A DNA stretch of 64,000 nucleotides from Methylobacterium symbioticum (GTDB lineage Bacteria; Pseudomonadota; Alphaproteobacteria; Rhizobiales; Beijerinckiaceae): NCBI RefSeq assembly GCF_902141845.1, contig NZ_CABFPH010000002.1:100902-164901 (forward strand), in the 5' to 3' direction. The position numbers and the translations under genes were made by a program. Below, piece by piece: positions 1-9,862 of the stretch. The first letter of the stretch is position 1. Each line of letters opens with the position of its first letter. Below the pieces are notes generated by a model. It did not search any database and was not told the origin of the DNA. It saw only the letters and a list, made by a program, of their open reading frames with translations.

Positions 1-71
1 TGGGCCGTCGTCGCCCCCTTCTCGACGGAGACGACCTTGCCCTTGAGGACGTTGCGCGCGCTGATCTTCAT
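1..71 (-). CDS. TOBE-domain molybdate-binding protein (Mop-like), N-terminal fragment
   Basis: Only the first 23 codons lie inside the window. They begin at an ATG at 71 and read MKISARNVLKGKVV, followed by SVEKGATTA, the typical opening of a TOBE/molybdopterin-binding (Mop) domain. Such proteins bind molybdate or tungstate, either as stand-alone 70-residue molbindins or as the C-terminal part of ModE or ModC. Because the domain begins at residue 1, a small stand-alone molbindin is most likely. The rest of the gene lies before base 1, so length and neighbours cannot be judged. Confidence 0.75.
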   Translation of the reverse strand, partial: MKISARNVLKGKVVSVEKGATTA

Positions 72-139
72 CGGGTCTTTCCCGGGGCCGGCGGACTGGC
101 ATCGGCGCCGATATAGCGCCGCGCCCCCCGTCCGGCATT

Positions 140-487
140 TCAACGGTCGTCAGATTCCTCGGGCTCCGCAAGCTCCTCGGAGATCGGCCGGGCCCCCCAG
201 TCGACCAGGACCGCGTTCAGATCGTCGAGCACGAAGTGTCGCGCGCTATCGCGGTCGTAGCCGTCCTCAAGGAGGTCGTCATAATCGGTGAAGGTGTGGC
301 GGGCGAAGGCGACCAGGGCGAGCCAGGCCGCGTTTTCCGGCGCGGCGCGGCGCAGGCCCGGGCTGGCGAGCGCCTTGTCGACCACCGCCTCGGCCTCGAA
401 GTCGGGCAGGCGCGGCGCCAGCCGCTGCAGCGCCGCGGCCACGGCCGCGCGCCGATTGATCCCGTTGCCGTCCTGTCGGCCGCTCAC
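140..487 (-). CDS. DUF2293 domain-containing protein
   Basis: A 115-residue protein of unknown function. The conserved DUF2293 signature RHTFTDYDDLLEDGYDRDSA lies at residues 64-82, followed by a predicted helix and an acidic C-terminal tail. The frame stays open further upstream to 655, but a GTG at 487 preceded four bases away by GGAGG is the best start, and it puts the conserved part in the usual place for this family. No catalytic residues are known for the family. It is transcribed divergently from the small secreted-protein gene at 602, with about 115 bases between them for both promoters. Confidence 0.7.
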   Translation of the reverse strand: MSGRQDGNGINRRAAVAAALQRLAPRLPDFEAEAVVDKALASPGLRRAAPENAAWLALVAFARHTFTDYDDLLEDGYDRDSARHFVLDDLNAVLVDWGARPISEELAEPEESDDR

Positions 488-601
488 GACGCCTCCGGCG
501 CTTTCCCAATCCGCGCCCAACCTGCCATACTCCGCATCGACTTGCGTGCCGTGGACAGAACGAAGCCGGCCGGCGCGGGCAAGCCCAGGGAGATCTCGTC
601 C

Positions 602-883
602 ATGCGTGTGGGGTTCACCGCGTTCATCCTCGGCCTGACGCTGGCCGCAGGCCATGCCGCAGCGCAGGCACCCGACTCGGCGCCGGGGACGGCCGGTCCA
701 AAGGCCGCGCGCAGCGTCACCACGACGGGCCAGACCAAGCCGCCGGGCGGAGGCGCCGCGGCGCCGATGAAGCCGATCAACGAGGCTGAGATGCTGAAGG
801 CGCAGAAGGCCGCCGCCGCCCGCGACAAGGCCTGGGACGCCAAGATGCGCACCACGCTGGGCTCGATCTGCCGCGGCTGCTGA
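602..883 (+). CDS. small secreted protein of unknown function
   Basis: A 93-residue protein with a clear Sec signal peptide: Met-Arg, a hydrophobic stretch at residues 4-16, and an Ala-rich cleavage region near residues 18-22. The middle (about 23-60) is rich in Pro, Gly, Thr and Ala and probably disordered. It is followed by a charged Ala/Lys helix and a C-terminal CRGC at residues 90-93. That terminal C-x-x-C could form a disulfide or bind metal in the periplasm; this is inference. Start ATG at 602 follows GGGAGA. I do not recognise a family. The gene converges on ihfA, with only about 30 bases between the two stops. Confidence 0.55.
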   Translation: MRVGFTAFILGLTLAAGHAAAQAPDSAPGTAGPKAARSVTTTGQTKPPGGGAAAPMKPINEAEMLKAQKAAAARDKAWDAKMRTTLGSICRGC

Positions 884-913
884 TCCGGCCGCGCCGAATC
901 GTGCGGAACGCGG

Positions 914-1234
914 TCAGTCGTCCGCTTCCAGCGCAGCCCCGTTCAGGCCGTTGATCCGCGCCTTGAGCACGTTCGAGGGCTTGAACACCATGACCTGACG
1001 CGGCTCGATCGCCACCTCGACGCCGGTCTTCGGATTGCGGCCGACGCGGCGGCCCTTGCTGCGCACCACGAACGAGCCGAACGACGACAGCTTCACGGTC
1101 TCGCCTTCGGCGAGACAGGTACAGATCTCGCCGAGAACCGTCTCCACGAGAGCCGCGGATTCCGTGCGCGAGAGGCCGACCTGCTGATAGACGGCCTCGC
1201 TCAGATCGGCGCGTGTGACCGTCTTCCCCGTCAT
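914..1234 (-). CDS. ihfA: integration host factor subunit alpha
   Basis: A 106-residue DNABII-family protein. The DNA-binding beta-arm signature GRNPKTG is at residues 65-71, in the context FGSF-x11-GRNPKTG, and the N-terminal helices match IHF-alpha rather than HU (family length about 100). With IhfB it bends DNA sharply at specific sites and helps promoter, recombination and replication complexes form. The ATG at 1234 is preceded by a purine-rich GGGGGTGGAG. It sits downstream of plsX and fabH on the same strand, an order conserved in alphaproteobacteria. The MerR-type regulator gene that often follows ihfA is not here. Confidence 0.95.
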   Translation of the reverse strand: MTGKTVTRADLSEAVYQQVGLSRTESAALVETVLGEICTCLAEGETVKLSSFGSFVVRSKGRRVGRNPKTGVEVAIEPRQVMVFKPSNVLKARINGLNGAALEADD

Positions 1235-1365
1235 GCTCCACCCCCAAGGAATGCTTTTTCGAGGATCGTCTGCACGACGTATCCCTATGATCCGGCACGC
1301 TAATCGGCGCTCCGGCCCGGGTCAACCGCAAGGCCGGTATTCCGCCGCAAATTGTCCGCTTGGGC

Positions 1366-2340
1366 CTACCAGCGAATCAGGGCCGCGCCCCAGCTGAAGC
1401 CGCCACCGATCGCCTCGATCATCACGAGGTCGCCGTCGCGGATGCGCCCGTCCTTGCGGGCGACATCGAGGGCGAGCGGGATCGAGGCGGCCGAGGTGTT
1501 GCCGTGCCGGTCAACCGTCAGCACGATCTTCTCGCGTGCGATGCCGATCTTGTCGGCCGAGGCCTCGATGATGCGCCGGTTCGCCTGGTGCGGCACGAAC
1601 CAAGTGAGGTCGTCGGCGGTGACGCCGGCCCGTTCCAGCGACTCGACGATCACGTCGGTGACCGAGCCAACCGCGAAGCGGAAGACCTCGCGGCCCTCCA
1701 TGCGCAGATGCCCGGTCGTGCCGGTGGAGCCCGGTCCGCCATCCACGTAGAGCTTCTCCCGGTGTCGCCCGTCGGAGCGCAGGCTCGCCGAGAGCACGCC
1801 GCGGCCCTGCGCCTCCGAATCGGGACGCGCCTCCATCACGATCGCCCCGGCCCCGTCCCCAAACAGCACGCAGGTGGTGCGGTCCTCCCAGTCGAGGATG
1901 CGCGAAAAGGTCTCCGCCCCGACCACGAGGGCGCGCCGCGCCCCGCCCGTGGTGAGGAAGCGGTCGGCCGTCGAGACGGCGAAGACGAAGCCGGCGCAGA
2001 CCGCCTGCAGGTCGAAGGCCGCGCCCTGCCGGATGCCCAGAGCCGCCTGGATCTGGGTCGCCGTCGAGGGGAAGGTGTGGTCCGGCGTTGAGGTCGCGCA
2101 GATCACGAGGTCGATGTCGTCGGGGCCGAGCCCCGCATCGTCGAGAGCGGCGCGGGCCGCACGCGTGCCCAGCACCGAGGTGGTCTCCTCGGGAGAAGCG
2201 AGGTGGCGCTGGCGGATGCCGGTGCGCTGGACGATCCACGCGTCGGAGGTGTCGACCCGCTCGGAGAGCTCGGCATTCGTCACCACCCGCTCGGGCAGAC
2301 TCGACCCTGTGCCGACGACGACGGAACGCAGGCTGGTCAT
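1366..2340 (-). CDS. fabH: beta-ketoacyl-ACP synthase III
   Basis: A 324-residue thiolase-fold enzyme that condenses acetyl-CoA with malonyl-ACP, the first step of type II fatty acid synthesis in the cytoplasm. The Cys-His-Asn triad is visible: Cys115 in AVCAGF, His251 in FVPHQAN and Asn281 in GNTSAAS. The length is normal and the ATG at 2340 starts the usual N-terminal strand. It lies between plsX and ihfA, all on the minus strand. The 171-base gap to plsX could hold a separate promoter, but the gene order suggests shared control of lipid initiation. Confidence 0.96.
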   Translation of the reverse strand: MTSLRSVVVGTGSSLPERVVTNAELSERVDTSDAWIVQRTGIRQRHLASPEETTSVLGTRAARAALDDAGLGPDDIDLVICATSTPDHTFPSTATQIQAALGIRQGAAFDLQAVCAGFVFAVSTADRFLTTGGARRALVVGAETFSRILDWEDRTTCVLFGDGAGAIVMEARPDSEAQGRGVLSASLRSDGRHREKLYVDGGPGSTGTTGHLRMEGREVFRFAVGSVTDVIVESLERAGVTADDLTWFVPHQANRRIIEASADKIGIAREKIVLTVDRHGNTSAASIPLALDVARKDGRIRDGDLVMIEAIGGGFSWGAALIRW

Positions 2341-2511
2341 CGTGTCCCTTCCCGGAACGCTCCGGAACGCGCGAGCTCTGCCCGCGGATCCGTCCTGGCG
2401 TTCCTCAATCCTCTACGCCGTCGGGAGCCGTGCCCGGGCGGGCCCGACCTTCACTCGTTGCGACCTGCGCCCCGTGCGCCGAACCGGCGCACGTCGTTGG
2501 GCGCGCCGTGC

Positions 2512-3549
2512 TCAGACCCGCGCCATCGTGGTCGGCGTCTCGTCCAGCATGTCGCGAATGGTCCGCATCAGGTCGTGGCGGGCCATGTCGTGGGCAAGGT
2601 CGATCGCCGCGGCGAAGCCCTGCGCATTCTCGGAGCCGTGGCTCTTGATGACGATGCCCTCGAGGCCGAGAAACACGCCGCCATTGGCCCGGCTCGGGTT
2701 CATCTTGTCCTTGAGCGCCTTGAAGGCCTGCCGCGCGAACAGCGCACCGATCTTGGCCGACAGGGTGCGGGTCATGGCCGAGCGCAGATAGGTGCCGATC
2801 TGCTTGGCGGTGCCCTCGGCGGTCTTCAAGGCGATGTTGCCGGTGAAGCCCTCGGTCACCACCACGTCCACGGTGCCGCGGCCGAGATCGGTGCCCTCCA
2901 CGAAGCCGTGATAGGCGAAATTCGCCGCATCGTGCTCGCGTAGCAGCCGGGCGGCTTCCTTGACCGCCTCGTTACCCTTCATCTCCTCGGTACCGACATT
3001 GAGGAGGCCGACGGTCGGGCGCTCCAGGTCCAGTACGATGCGGGCCATGGCGGAGCCCATCACGGCCATCTCGACGAGGTGCTCGGCATCGGTGCCGATG
3101 GTGGCGCCCACATCGAGCACCACGCTCTCGCCGCGCACCGTGGGCCACAGGCAGGCGATGGCCGGCCGCTCGATGCCAGCCATGGTCTTCAGGCAGATCT
3201 TCGACATCGCCATGAGGGCGCCGGTATTGCCGGCCGAGACCGCGGCCTGGGCGTGCCCGTCGCGCACCGCCTGGATCGCCTGCCACATCGAGGACTTGCC
3301 GCGGCCCTGGCGGACCGCCTGGCTCGGCTTGTCATCCATGGCGATCGACATGGTGGTGTGCCGGATCTCGACGGCACCCTTCAGGCGCGGCTCGGCCTCG
3401 ACGAGCGGACCCACCACGGCCTCGTCGCCGAACATGATGAAACGCGTCTCCGGATGGCGCTCGCGGGCGATCGCCGCCCCCGGCACGACCGTCGAGGCGC
3501 CATGATCGCCGCCCATGGCGTCGAGCGAGATGCACACGGGTTGGGACAT
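2512..3549 (-). CDS. plsX: phosphate acyltransferase PlsX
   Basis: A 345-residue enzyme that makes acyl-phosphate from acyl-ACP and phosphate, feeding PlsY for phosphatidic acid synthesis at the membrane. It opens with [11 protein letters not shown], carries the family motifs [10 protein letters not shown] and [16 protein letters not shown], and has the normal length. The start is the ATG at 3549. Upstream are DUF177 and CBP3, downstream fabH, the arrangement seen across Rhizobiales. RpmF (ribosomal protein L32), which often sits beside DUF177 and plsX in other bacteria, is absent here. Confidence 0.96.
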   Translation of the reverse strand: MSQPVCISLDAMGGDHGASTVVPGAAIARERHPETRFIMFGDEAVVGPLVEAEPRLKGAVEIRHTTMSIAMDDKPSQAVRQGRGKSSMWQAIQAVRDGHAQAAVSAGNTGALMAMSKICLKTMAGIERPAIACLWPTVRGESVVLDVGATIGTDAEHLVEMAVMGSAMARIVLDLERPTVGLLNVGTEEMKGNEAVKEAARLLREHDAANFAYHGFVEGTDLGRGTVDVVVTEGFTGNIALKTAEGTAKQIGTYLRSAMTRTLSAKIGALFARQAFKALKDKMNPSRANGGVFLGLEGIVIKSHGSENAQGFAAAIDLAHDMARHDLMRTIRDMLDETPTTMARV

Positions 3550-3740
3550 GGTGGATGCGGGGCTAAGCCTCTGGGGAGCCGGGACGTGTCGGCGTGTGCG
3601 ACCGCCCGGCGGAGGATGGGGCGCGGAGCGGGGCGGAAAATAGCGATCCCTCCCCGCCGGGCAAACGTTTTCTCAACCACGGCCGCTCGGAGCGTCCGCG
3701 ACGCGGCGAGGCGCGCCTCCGAATCCCGAGCGTTCGAATT

Positions 3741-4250
3741 TCATGCGTCGCCGTCCTTCAGCGCACGCAACGCGTCGAAGGGGCCCGCATCCTGGCCAAC
3801 CTGAACGGGTTCGAAGCTCACGCCGGGCTTGCGCGGATAGGGATCGAGGCCGAGCGCCAGGAATTCTGCGGTGAGCACGCCGAAATCGATGCGGCCGCCA
3901 ACGATCGGGTCCGGCACCTCGGCATCCTCGGCATCGGTCCCCGCGAGCCGGTCGGTATCGGTGAACTCGACCTCGACCGGCTCGCTCACCTTCGCCTCGA
4001 AGGGCTCCAGGGTGACGGTGCAGATCTGGGTGACCAACGCCTCGACCCGGCCTGTGACGATGAGCCGGGTCGTCGGGCCGGAGATGTCGAAATGGCCGAC
4101 GAGGTCGCGCAGACCCGGGATACCGAAATCCTTGGCGAGGGCCTCGGCTTCCGCCTGCGTCGCCTCCACGGTCACGCCGCCGCGGCCCGGCGGCAGGCGT
4201 GAGACGTCAACGATCCGCGAGAGGGGCCCGACCTTGTCCGCGTGACTCAT
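3741..4250 (-). CDS. DUF177 (YceD-family) protein
   Basis: A 169-residue DUF177/YceD protein. The diagnostic central part (about residues 65-110) with RLIVTGRVEALVTQICTVTL and the following EPVEVEF segment is intact. In other bacteria YceD-type proteins are linked to 23S rRNA accumulation and are usually encoded beside rpmF and plsX; here the gene keeps the position just before plsX. Its ATG overlaps the stop of the upstream chaperone gene by four bases (ATGA at 4247-4250), which implies translational coupling. Molecular function remains uncertain. Confidence 0.85.
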   Translation of the reverse strand: MSHADKVGPLSRIVDVSRLPPGRGGVTVEATQAEAEALAKDFGIPGLRDLVGHFDISGPTTRLIVTGRVEALVTQICTVTLEPFEAKVSEPVEVEFTDTDRLAGTDAEDAEVPDPIVGGRIDFGVLTAEFLALGLDPYPRKPGVSFEPVQVGQDAGPFDALRALKDGDA

Positions 4251-4816
4251 ACTCTGTCTCCTGCATCCGCCGCGAAGCCCGCCGGATCGGGAAGATCAAG
4301 CGTTGCCGCGAGCAGACGATCGAGGTCCGACCCGTCGAGGGCGGCATCCGCGGCCGTGACATAGGCCGCGAGCCCCGCCGCCTGGGGCGTCGCGGCGGCG
4401 GCGTCGGCCCCCAGAACATTGCGCGCGAGCGCGAGCTGCAGGGCCTCGCCGTCCCGCGCGTCAAGGGCGGCGTCGTAGCCCCCGGCCCGGCCGTAGAAGG
4501 CAGCGCCGAGCTTCTTCATGCGCTTAGGCACGCCGAAATCGCCGATGCCGAGTTCGCGCAGTGAGGCGTCGAGTTGGAGGAAGACCGAGTTCACGAGGTC
4601 CTGCGCCACGTCCGCGGCCGGCGGCGGCAGGCGGTTCAGGCGGCGCAGCACCAGCACGGTGTGGAGCACGAGGCACTCGAAACGGCCCTCGACGGTGTCG
4701 GGCACACCTAGACGTTCGTAGAGCGCGGGCGCCCGGCTCGCGGCGATGATCGCCAAGTGCAGTGTTTCGATGGTACGGCGGCGCTCGCTGCCGCGGCGGA
4801 AGAACCGGGCGATCAT
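4247..4816 (-). CDS. ubiquinol-cytochrome c chaperone family protein (CBP3-like)
   Basis: A 189-residue protein with the CBP3/UQCC1 domain at about residues 25-170. Typical segments include LYERLGVPDTVEGRFECLVLH and, after a helical stretch, VPKRMKKLGAAFYGR. The family helps cytochrome b of the bc1 complex to mature in mitochondria, and in alphaproteobacteria the homolog is thought to act likewise at the inner membrane. It starts at ATG 4816 and overlaps DUF177 by four bases. bamE starts about 175 bases away on the opposite strand, so the two share a divergent promoter region. Confidence 0.85.
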   Translation of the reverse strand: MIARFFRRGSERRRTIETLHLAIIAASRAPALYERLGVPDTVEGRFECLVLHTVLVLRRLNRLPPPAADVAQDLVNSVFLQLDASLRELGIGDFGVPKRMKKLGAAFYGRAGGYDAALDARDGEALQLALARNVLGADAAAATPQAAGLAAYVTAADAALDGSDLDRLLAATLDLPDPAGFAADAGDRV

Positions 4817-4991
4817 GCCGCCCTCCCCCGGGCCGGTCCCGCTTCTCCCCGGGGCTGTGTCCGGGCTTGCCTTGTCAAAGCCATAACCCCGCGGTACGGC
4901 AACCCACGGTCAAGGTGCAAGCGCTGCCGCAAACCGCCCGCAAGCGCGGGGCTGCGCGACACGTCGTCAACACAGGTTTTCCGGGGGGCCG

Positions 4992-5486
4992 ATGCCGCGC
5001 CGTCTCGTCTCGTCTCTGGCGCGTGGCGCCCTCCTCGCAGGCCTCGGCCTGGCTCTGTCCGGCTGCATCGGCGAGGAACTGCGTCACGGCTATCAGGTCG
5101 ATCAGGCGGCGCTTGCCGCGGTGAAACCCGGCATGAGCGCCGAGCAGGTCCTGCAGACGCTCGGCACGCCCTCGACCGTGTCCACGGTCGGCAACAAGTC
5201 CTGGTACTACATCTCGCAGAACACCAGCCGCACGGTGATGTTCCTCGGCGAGCGCGTCGACGACCAGAAGGTCACGGCGGTCTATTTCAACCAGGCATTC
5301 AAGGTCGAGCGCGTGGCGCTCTACGGCCTTCAGGACGGCAAGGTGTTCGATTTCATCGAGCGCACCACGCCGACCAGCGGCCAGGACCGCGCCTTCCTCA
5401 GCCAGCTCTTCCGCGGCCTGACCCGCTACGAGCCCTTCGGCGGCGGCGCCGGCAGCCTCGTCCCGGGCGCCAACCGCGGCATGTGA
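4992..5486 (+). CDS. bamE: outer membrane assembly lipoprotein BamE (SmpA/OmlA)
   Basis: A 164-residue lipoprotein with a signal peptide and lipobox ALSGC (lipidated Cys25). It is followed by the BamE/SmpA fold: VKPGMSAEQVLQTLGTPS near residues 44-61, then SWYYISQ. BamE is part of the BAM complex that folds beta-barrel proteins into the outer membrane. It is longer than the enterobacterial protein (about 113 residues) because of a C-terminal extension rich in Gly, which is common in alphaproteobacteria. It is divergent from the CBP3-DUF177-plsX run, a conserved arrangement in this lineage, and converges on the HAD gene. Confidence 0.92.
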   Translation: MPRRLVSSLARGALLAGLGLALSGCIGEELRHGYQVDQAALAAVKPGMSAEQVLQTLGTPSTVSTVGNKSWYYISQNTSRTVMFLGERVDDQKVTAVYFNQAFKVERVALYGLQDGKVFDFIERTTPTSGQDRAFLSQLFRGLTRYEPFGGGAGSLVPGANRGM

Positions 5487-5646
5487 TCCTGCGGGGATGA
5501 CGGGCTCAGGCTCGGCGCCCCTGCCCGTTCGAGCGGGAGCGAGCGATCGTCCCGCGAGCGTTCGGCTCGTACCCTCATGCTGTCTCCGTCGAGGCTGCCG
5601 CCCCGCGTCGGTCTTGAGAGGCTGAAAGCGCCTCACAACGGGGCCC

Positions 5647-6303
5647 TCAGGCGGGTGCGAGCGGTCGGCCGGCGAGGCCGAGGGACGCGGTGATCGCGGC
5701 TGGATCCGCGAAGATCAGATCGGGGCCGGCGGCGGCGAGCGCCTCGGCCCGCGTATAGCCCCAGCTCACCGCTCCGAAGGCGCAGCCGACCGCGCGCGCC
5801 GCCTCCAGGTCGCGCAATTCGTCGCCGATGCAGAGTGTCTGCGCCGGTGAGACACCGACGCGCCCCACCAGTCGTTCGAGCCGCCGCGCCTTGCCGAACA
5901 GCGAGGCGCCGCAGGCGTAATGCGCGATCCGCGCCGCGTTCTCCGCACCGAGCACGCGCTCCACGTTCCCCTGCGTGTTCGAGCTGAGCAGCGCCAGGGC
6001 CACGCCGCCGGCCGCGAGATCAGCCAGCATCTCCGGCACGCCCGGGAACAAGTGCAGCCGGTCGATGTCGCGGGCGGCGAGCGCGTGCATGTGGCGGGCG
6101 ATCGCCGGAAGCTTCCAGCGCGGCACGCCGAGGTGCCGGACGATGGCCGAGGCCGAGAGGCCGCGCAGGGCCTCGGTCTCATCGGGGTGGACGCGGCGGA
6201 AGCCGTAGCGGTCGGCCACGCCGTTCAGGACCTCGCAGAACCAGTCGAAGCTGTCGGCCAGCGTCCCGTCGAAATCGAGCACGACGAGCGTGTAAGGCGA
6301 CAC
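5647..6303 (-). CDS. HAD-superfamily hydrolase (phosphoglycolate phosphatase-like)
   Basis: A 218-residue HAD phosphatase of the Gph/PGP type. Motif I DFDGTLADS is at residues 9-17, motif II is SSN at about 105-107, and motif IV is the GDELRDLEAA segment near residues 160-170. The helical cap after motif I fits C1-type phosphatases acting on small phosphorylated metabolites; the substrate cannot be read from sequence. It begins with GTG at 6303, four bases after the stop of the upstream sensor kinase, so the two are almost certainly co-transcribed. The functional link between them is unclear. Confidence 0.85.
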   Translation of the reverse strand: MSPYTLVVLDFDGTLADSFDWFCEVLNGVADRYGFRRVHPDETEALRGLSASAIVRHLGVPRWKLPAIARHMHALAARDIDRLHLFPGVPEMLADLAAGGVALALLSSNTQGNVERVLGAENAARIAHYACGASLFGKARRLERLVGRVGVSPAQTLCIGDELRDLEAARAVGCAFGAVSWGYTRAEALAAAGPDLIFADPAAITASLGLAGRPLAPA

Positions 6304-6307
6304 GAAC

Positions 6308-8224
6308 CTACAGCCTCAGATTGGCGATCGGCACGTCGAGCCGCATCACGAGGCCGCTCGGGGCCCAATCGTGCTCCAGAACGCCGTCGAGCTGGCCGGC
6401 GACGCTGCGCTCGGCCAGCACCGTGCCGAAGCCCTTGCGCGCGGGCGCGGCCTTGACCGCCGGTCCGCCCTGCTCGGCCCAGACCAGTCGGTACTGGTCG
6501 CCCTCGCGGCAGCCGGTGAGGGTGACGGTGCCACCCTGCGCCGAGAGGCCCCCATACTTGACCGCGTTCGTCGCCTGCTCGTGCATGATCAGCGCGAGCG
6601 CGGTGGCGCTCCGCTCGCCGATTTCCGTGTCGTCGCCTGCGATGGCGACCCGGTCATGGCCATCCTCGCGGTAGGCCGCCATGATCAGCCGCATCAGGCC
6701 GAGCACGGTCTGACCGGACAGGGGCGGCGCGCTCTCCGGGGAATGGGGACGGACATATTCGTGCGCCCGGGCCAGAGCGCCCAGGCGATCACGGAAGGCG
6801 TCCACGAAGGGGCGCGCCTCCGGGTTGCCGCGCGCGGTCAGCGCAGCGATGCCGCCCACCACCGCGAAGATGTTCTTGATGCGGTGCGAGAGCTCGCGGA
6901 TCAGGAGGTCGCGGGCCTCTTCCGAGCGTTTGGCCTCGCGCAGGTCGCGCGTCACCGTTCCGTAGCCGACCTTCGCGCCCGTCGAATCCCGCACCGGGAA
7001 GATGTTGAACTGGACGGGGACCGCGTCGCCGGTATCGATCCGATGGAAGGCGAGTTCGCCCTCCCACCAGCCGTCCCGGCGGGCGGCCGGCATCACCGTC
7101 CTCTCGAACACCGTCCGGCTCTCGGGCGTGAAGAACTGGGGGAGCGTGAGGGCGCGGGCTGCGGCGAGATCGGGAAGCCCGACGAGGGCGAGGCCGGCGG
7201 CGTTGAGGTGGACCGTGCGGCCCTCCTCGTCGGCGAGTCCGATGAAGTCCTTCGAGGTCTCGACGATGGCGGCGAGCTGGCGCGCCTCGCTCTCGGCACG
7301 CTTCAGGTCGTCGATATCGGTGCAGGTGCCGAACCAGCGCTCGATGCGGCCGTCCGCATCGCGGATCGGCAGGGCCCGGCCGAGGGTCCAGCGATAGGCG
7401 CCGGAGCGGTGGCGCAGCCGGTACTCGATCTCGTAGGGCTCGCCCGTGGCGAGGGAGTGCCGCCAACGCGTCCAGGCGCGCTCCTGATCGTCCGGGTGGA
7501 ACATCCCGTTCCAGCCCTCGCCGTCGGTCGAGCCATAGGGCACGCCGGTGAACTCGTACCAGCGGTCGTTGTAGTAGTCGTGGAAGCCGTCTGGCAGGGT
7601 CGTCCAGACCATCTGCGGCATCGCCCCGGTCATCACACGGAAGCGCCGCTCGCTCGCGGCCAGTTCGGCCTCCCGGGCCGCGACTTCCGTCAGAGTGAGC
7701 CGGTGCTCAATCAGGGTGGAGACCTGATTGGCCAGGGTGCGCAGCGTCGCCGCCTGCTCAGGCGACAGCCCGTCCGGGCGCGGCACCCGGTCGAGGACGC
7801 AGAGCGATCCATATGCCACACCGGCAGCGGACCGGATCACCGCGCCCGCATAGAACCGGAAGTGATCCTGGCCGGTGACCAGCGGATTCTCGGCGGTTCG
7901 CGGATCCGCGGTCAGGTCGGGAACGACCAGGAGGCTGTCCTCTTGGATGGCATGGGCGCAGATCGAGAGTTCGATCGGCATCTCGCGGCAGCCGCCGAGG
8001 CCGATCTCCGCCTTGAACCATTGGCGTGTCGTATCAACGAAGCTGACGAGAGCCACGGGCGCTCGGCAGACATAGGCCGCGACCTGGGCGAGGTCGTCAT
8101 AGGCGGCCTCACGCTCGGTATCGAGGATCCGCGCGGCGTGCAGAGCAGCGACCCGCTCGGACTCGCCCGGCTTCGGCGGGCTCGCCGGAGCGAGCGTGAT
8201 CGCGGGTGGAATGAGCGGAGCCAT
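6308..8224 (-). CDS. GAF-PAS-PAS hybrid sensor with HWE-family histidine kinase domain
   Basis: A 638-residue cytoplasmic sensor kinase with no membrane segment. Domains in order: GAF (about residues 40-180), two PAS domains (about 195-310 and 318-432), then an HWE-type kinase with phospho-acceptor His447 in ELSHRIKN and a C-terminal ATPase part. The HWE subclass is abundant in alphaproteobacteria and often signals through single-domain regulators or the general stress response. No response regulator gene is adjacent, so the partner is elsewhere. GAF and PAS domains suggest sensing of light, redox or a small ligand, but no chromophore site is obvious. It is coupled to the downstream HAD gene. 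Confidence 0.9.
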   Translation of the reverse strand: MAPLIPPAITLAPASPPKPGESERVAALHAARILDTEREAAYDDLAQVAAYVCRAPVALVSFVDTTRQWFKAEIGLGGCREMPIELSICAHAIQEDSLLVVPDLTADPRTAENPLVTGQDHFRFYAGAVIRSAAGVAYGSLCVLDRVPRPDGLSPEQAATLRTLANQVSTLIEHRLTLTEVAAREAELAASERRFRVMTGAMPQMVWTTLPDGFHDYYNDRWYEFTGVPYGSTDGEGWNGMFHPDDQERAWTRWRHSLATGEPYEIEYRLRHRSGAYRWTLGRALPIRDADGRIERWFGTCTDIDDLKRAESEARQLAAIVETSKDFIGLADEEGRTVHLNAAGLALVGLPDLAAARALTLPQFFTPESRTVFERTVMPAARRDGWWEGELAFHRIDTGDAVPVQFNIFPVRDSTGAKVGYGTVTRDLREAKRSEEARDLLIRELSHRIKNIFAVVGGIAALTARGNPEARPFVDAFRDRLGALARAHEYVRPHSPESAPPLSGQTVLGLMRLIMAAYREDGHDRVAIAGDDTEIGERSATALALIMHEQATNAVKYGGLSAQGGTVTLTGCREGDQYRLVWAEQGGPAVKAAPARKGFGTVLAERSVAGQLDGVLEHDWAPSGLVMRLDVPIANLRL

Positions 8225-8357
8225 GATTCACCGCTCAAATAGGGGTGCCGTCCGATCCCGAACAGGGATGACCTGCGGGCATCCCCCGATTTCGTGAAGA
8301 ACCCGGTATTCGTTGCCGACCAGATCCGAACATCACGGGGCCTGGACGGAGCGGGCC

Positions 8358-8385
8358 GGCGCCCCGGACGATCGCTCGGGGCGCC
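8358..8385 (-). terminator. GC-rich hairpin downstream of the alkene reductase gene
   Basis: GGCGCCCCG at 8358-8366 and CGGGGCGCC at 8377-8385 form a perfect 9-base-pair stem with a 10-base loop. It begins 11 bases past the alkene reductase stop, in the position of a terminator. No T-run follows, so it may stabilise the 3' end or need Rho. Confidence 0.6.
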
Positions 8386-8395
8386 GACCGTGGTG

Positions 8396-9484
<1,089 letters not shown>

Positions 9485-9862
9485 GGTCGTCCCGTCTCAT
9501 GGCGCGCCGCTCGCGGCCGCGCCCGGTTACACTCCGAGCGCATAGGTGGTCGGCCCATAGCCTCGTACCAGGGCCTCATCCCGCGCTGCACGCGGGCCTC
9601 GTGCGGCGCCGCACATGAAGTCGCGATGAGGACGCCCGGACCCGCGACCATCCGGAATGGCGGAATCTGCAAAGCGAATGACGCGCGCGGTCACTGCCCT
9701 GCTCGTGGTCCCCGCCTAGGGTTCGATCCGTCGACGGGCCCGGCACTCGGAGCCCGTCATGGCAACCGGCGGCCGCGTCTACCGCGGAAGCGGCGCACCG
9801 TATCCCGATCCATCGATCGCGATACGGCCCCCGCGCCGCCGCTCATCAACCGAGGATCAAGA
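9485..9862. other. gene-free stretch between the alkene reductase and DUF2147 genes
   Basis: These 378 bases lie between two divergent genes and must hold both promoters. I see no convincing coding frame; reading frames that cross it have Arg/Pro/Ala-rich composition typical of noncoding GC-rich DNA. Its one clear structure is the inverted repeat at 9798-9827, listed separately. Confidence 0.5.
9798..9827. promoter_or_regulatory. inverted repeat upstream of the DUF2147 gene
   Basis: CCGTATC at 9798-9804 pairs with GATACGG at 9821-9827, and CGATC at 9806-9810 continues the stem with GATCG at 9815-9819. There is one mismatch and a 4-base loop: 12 of 13 positions pair. It ends 35 bases before the ATG, so it could be an operator or a 5' leader hairpin. 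Confidence 0.45.

Noticed and set aside
6371..8242. Long plus-strand frame (623 codons) opposite the HWE kinase
   Set aside because: It is the antisense shadow of the kinase: composition lacks protein character, and high GC keeps it open.
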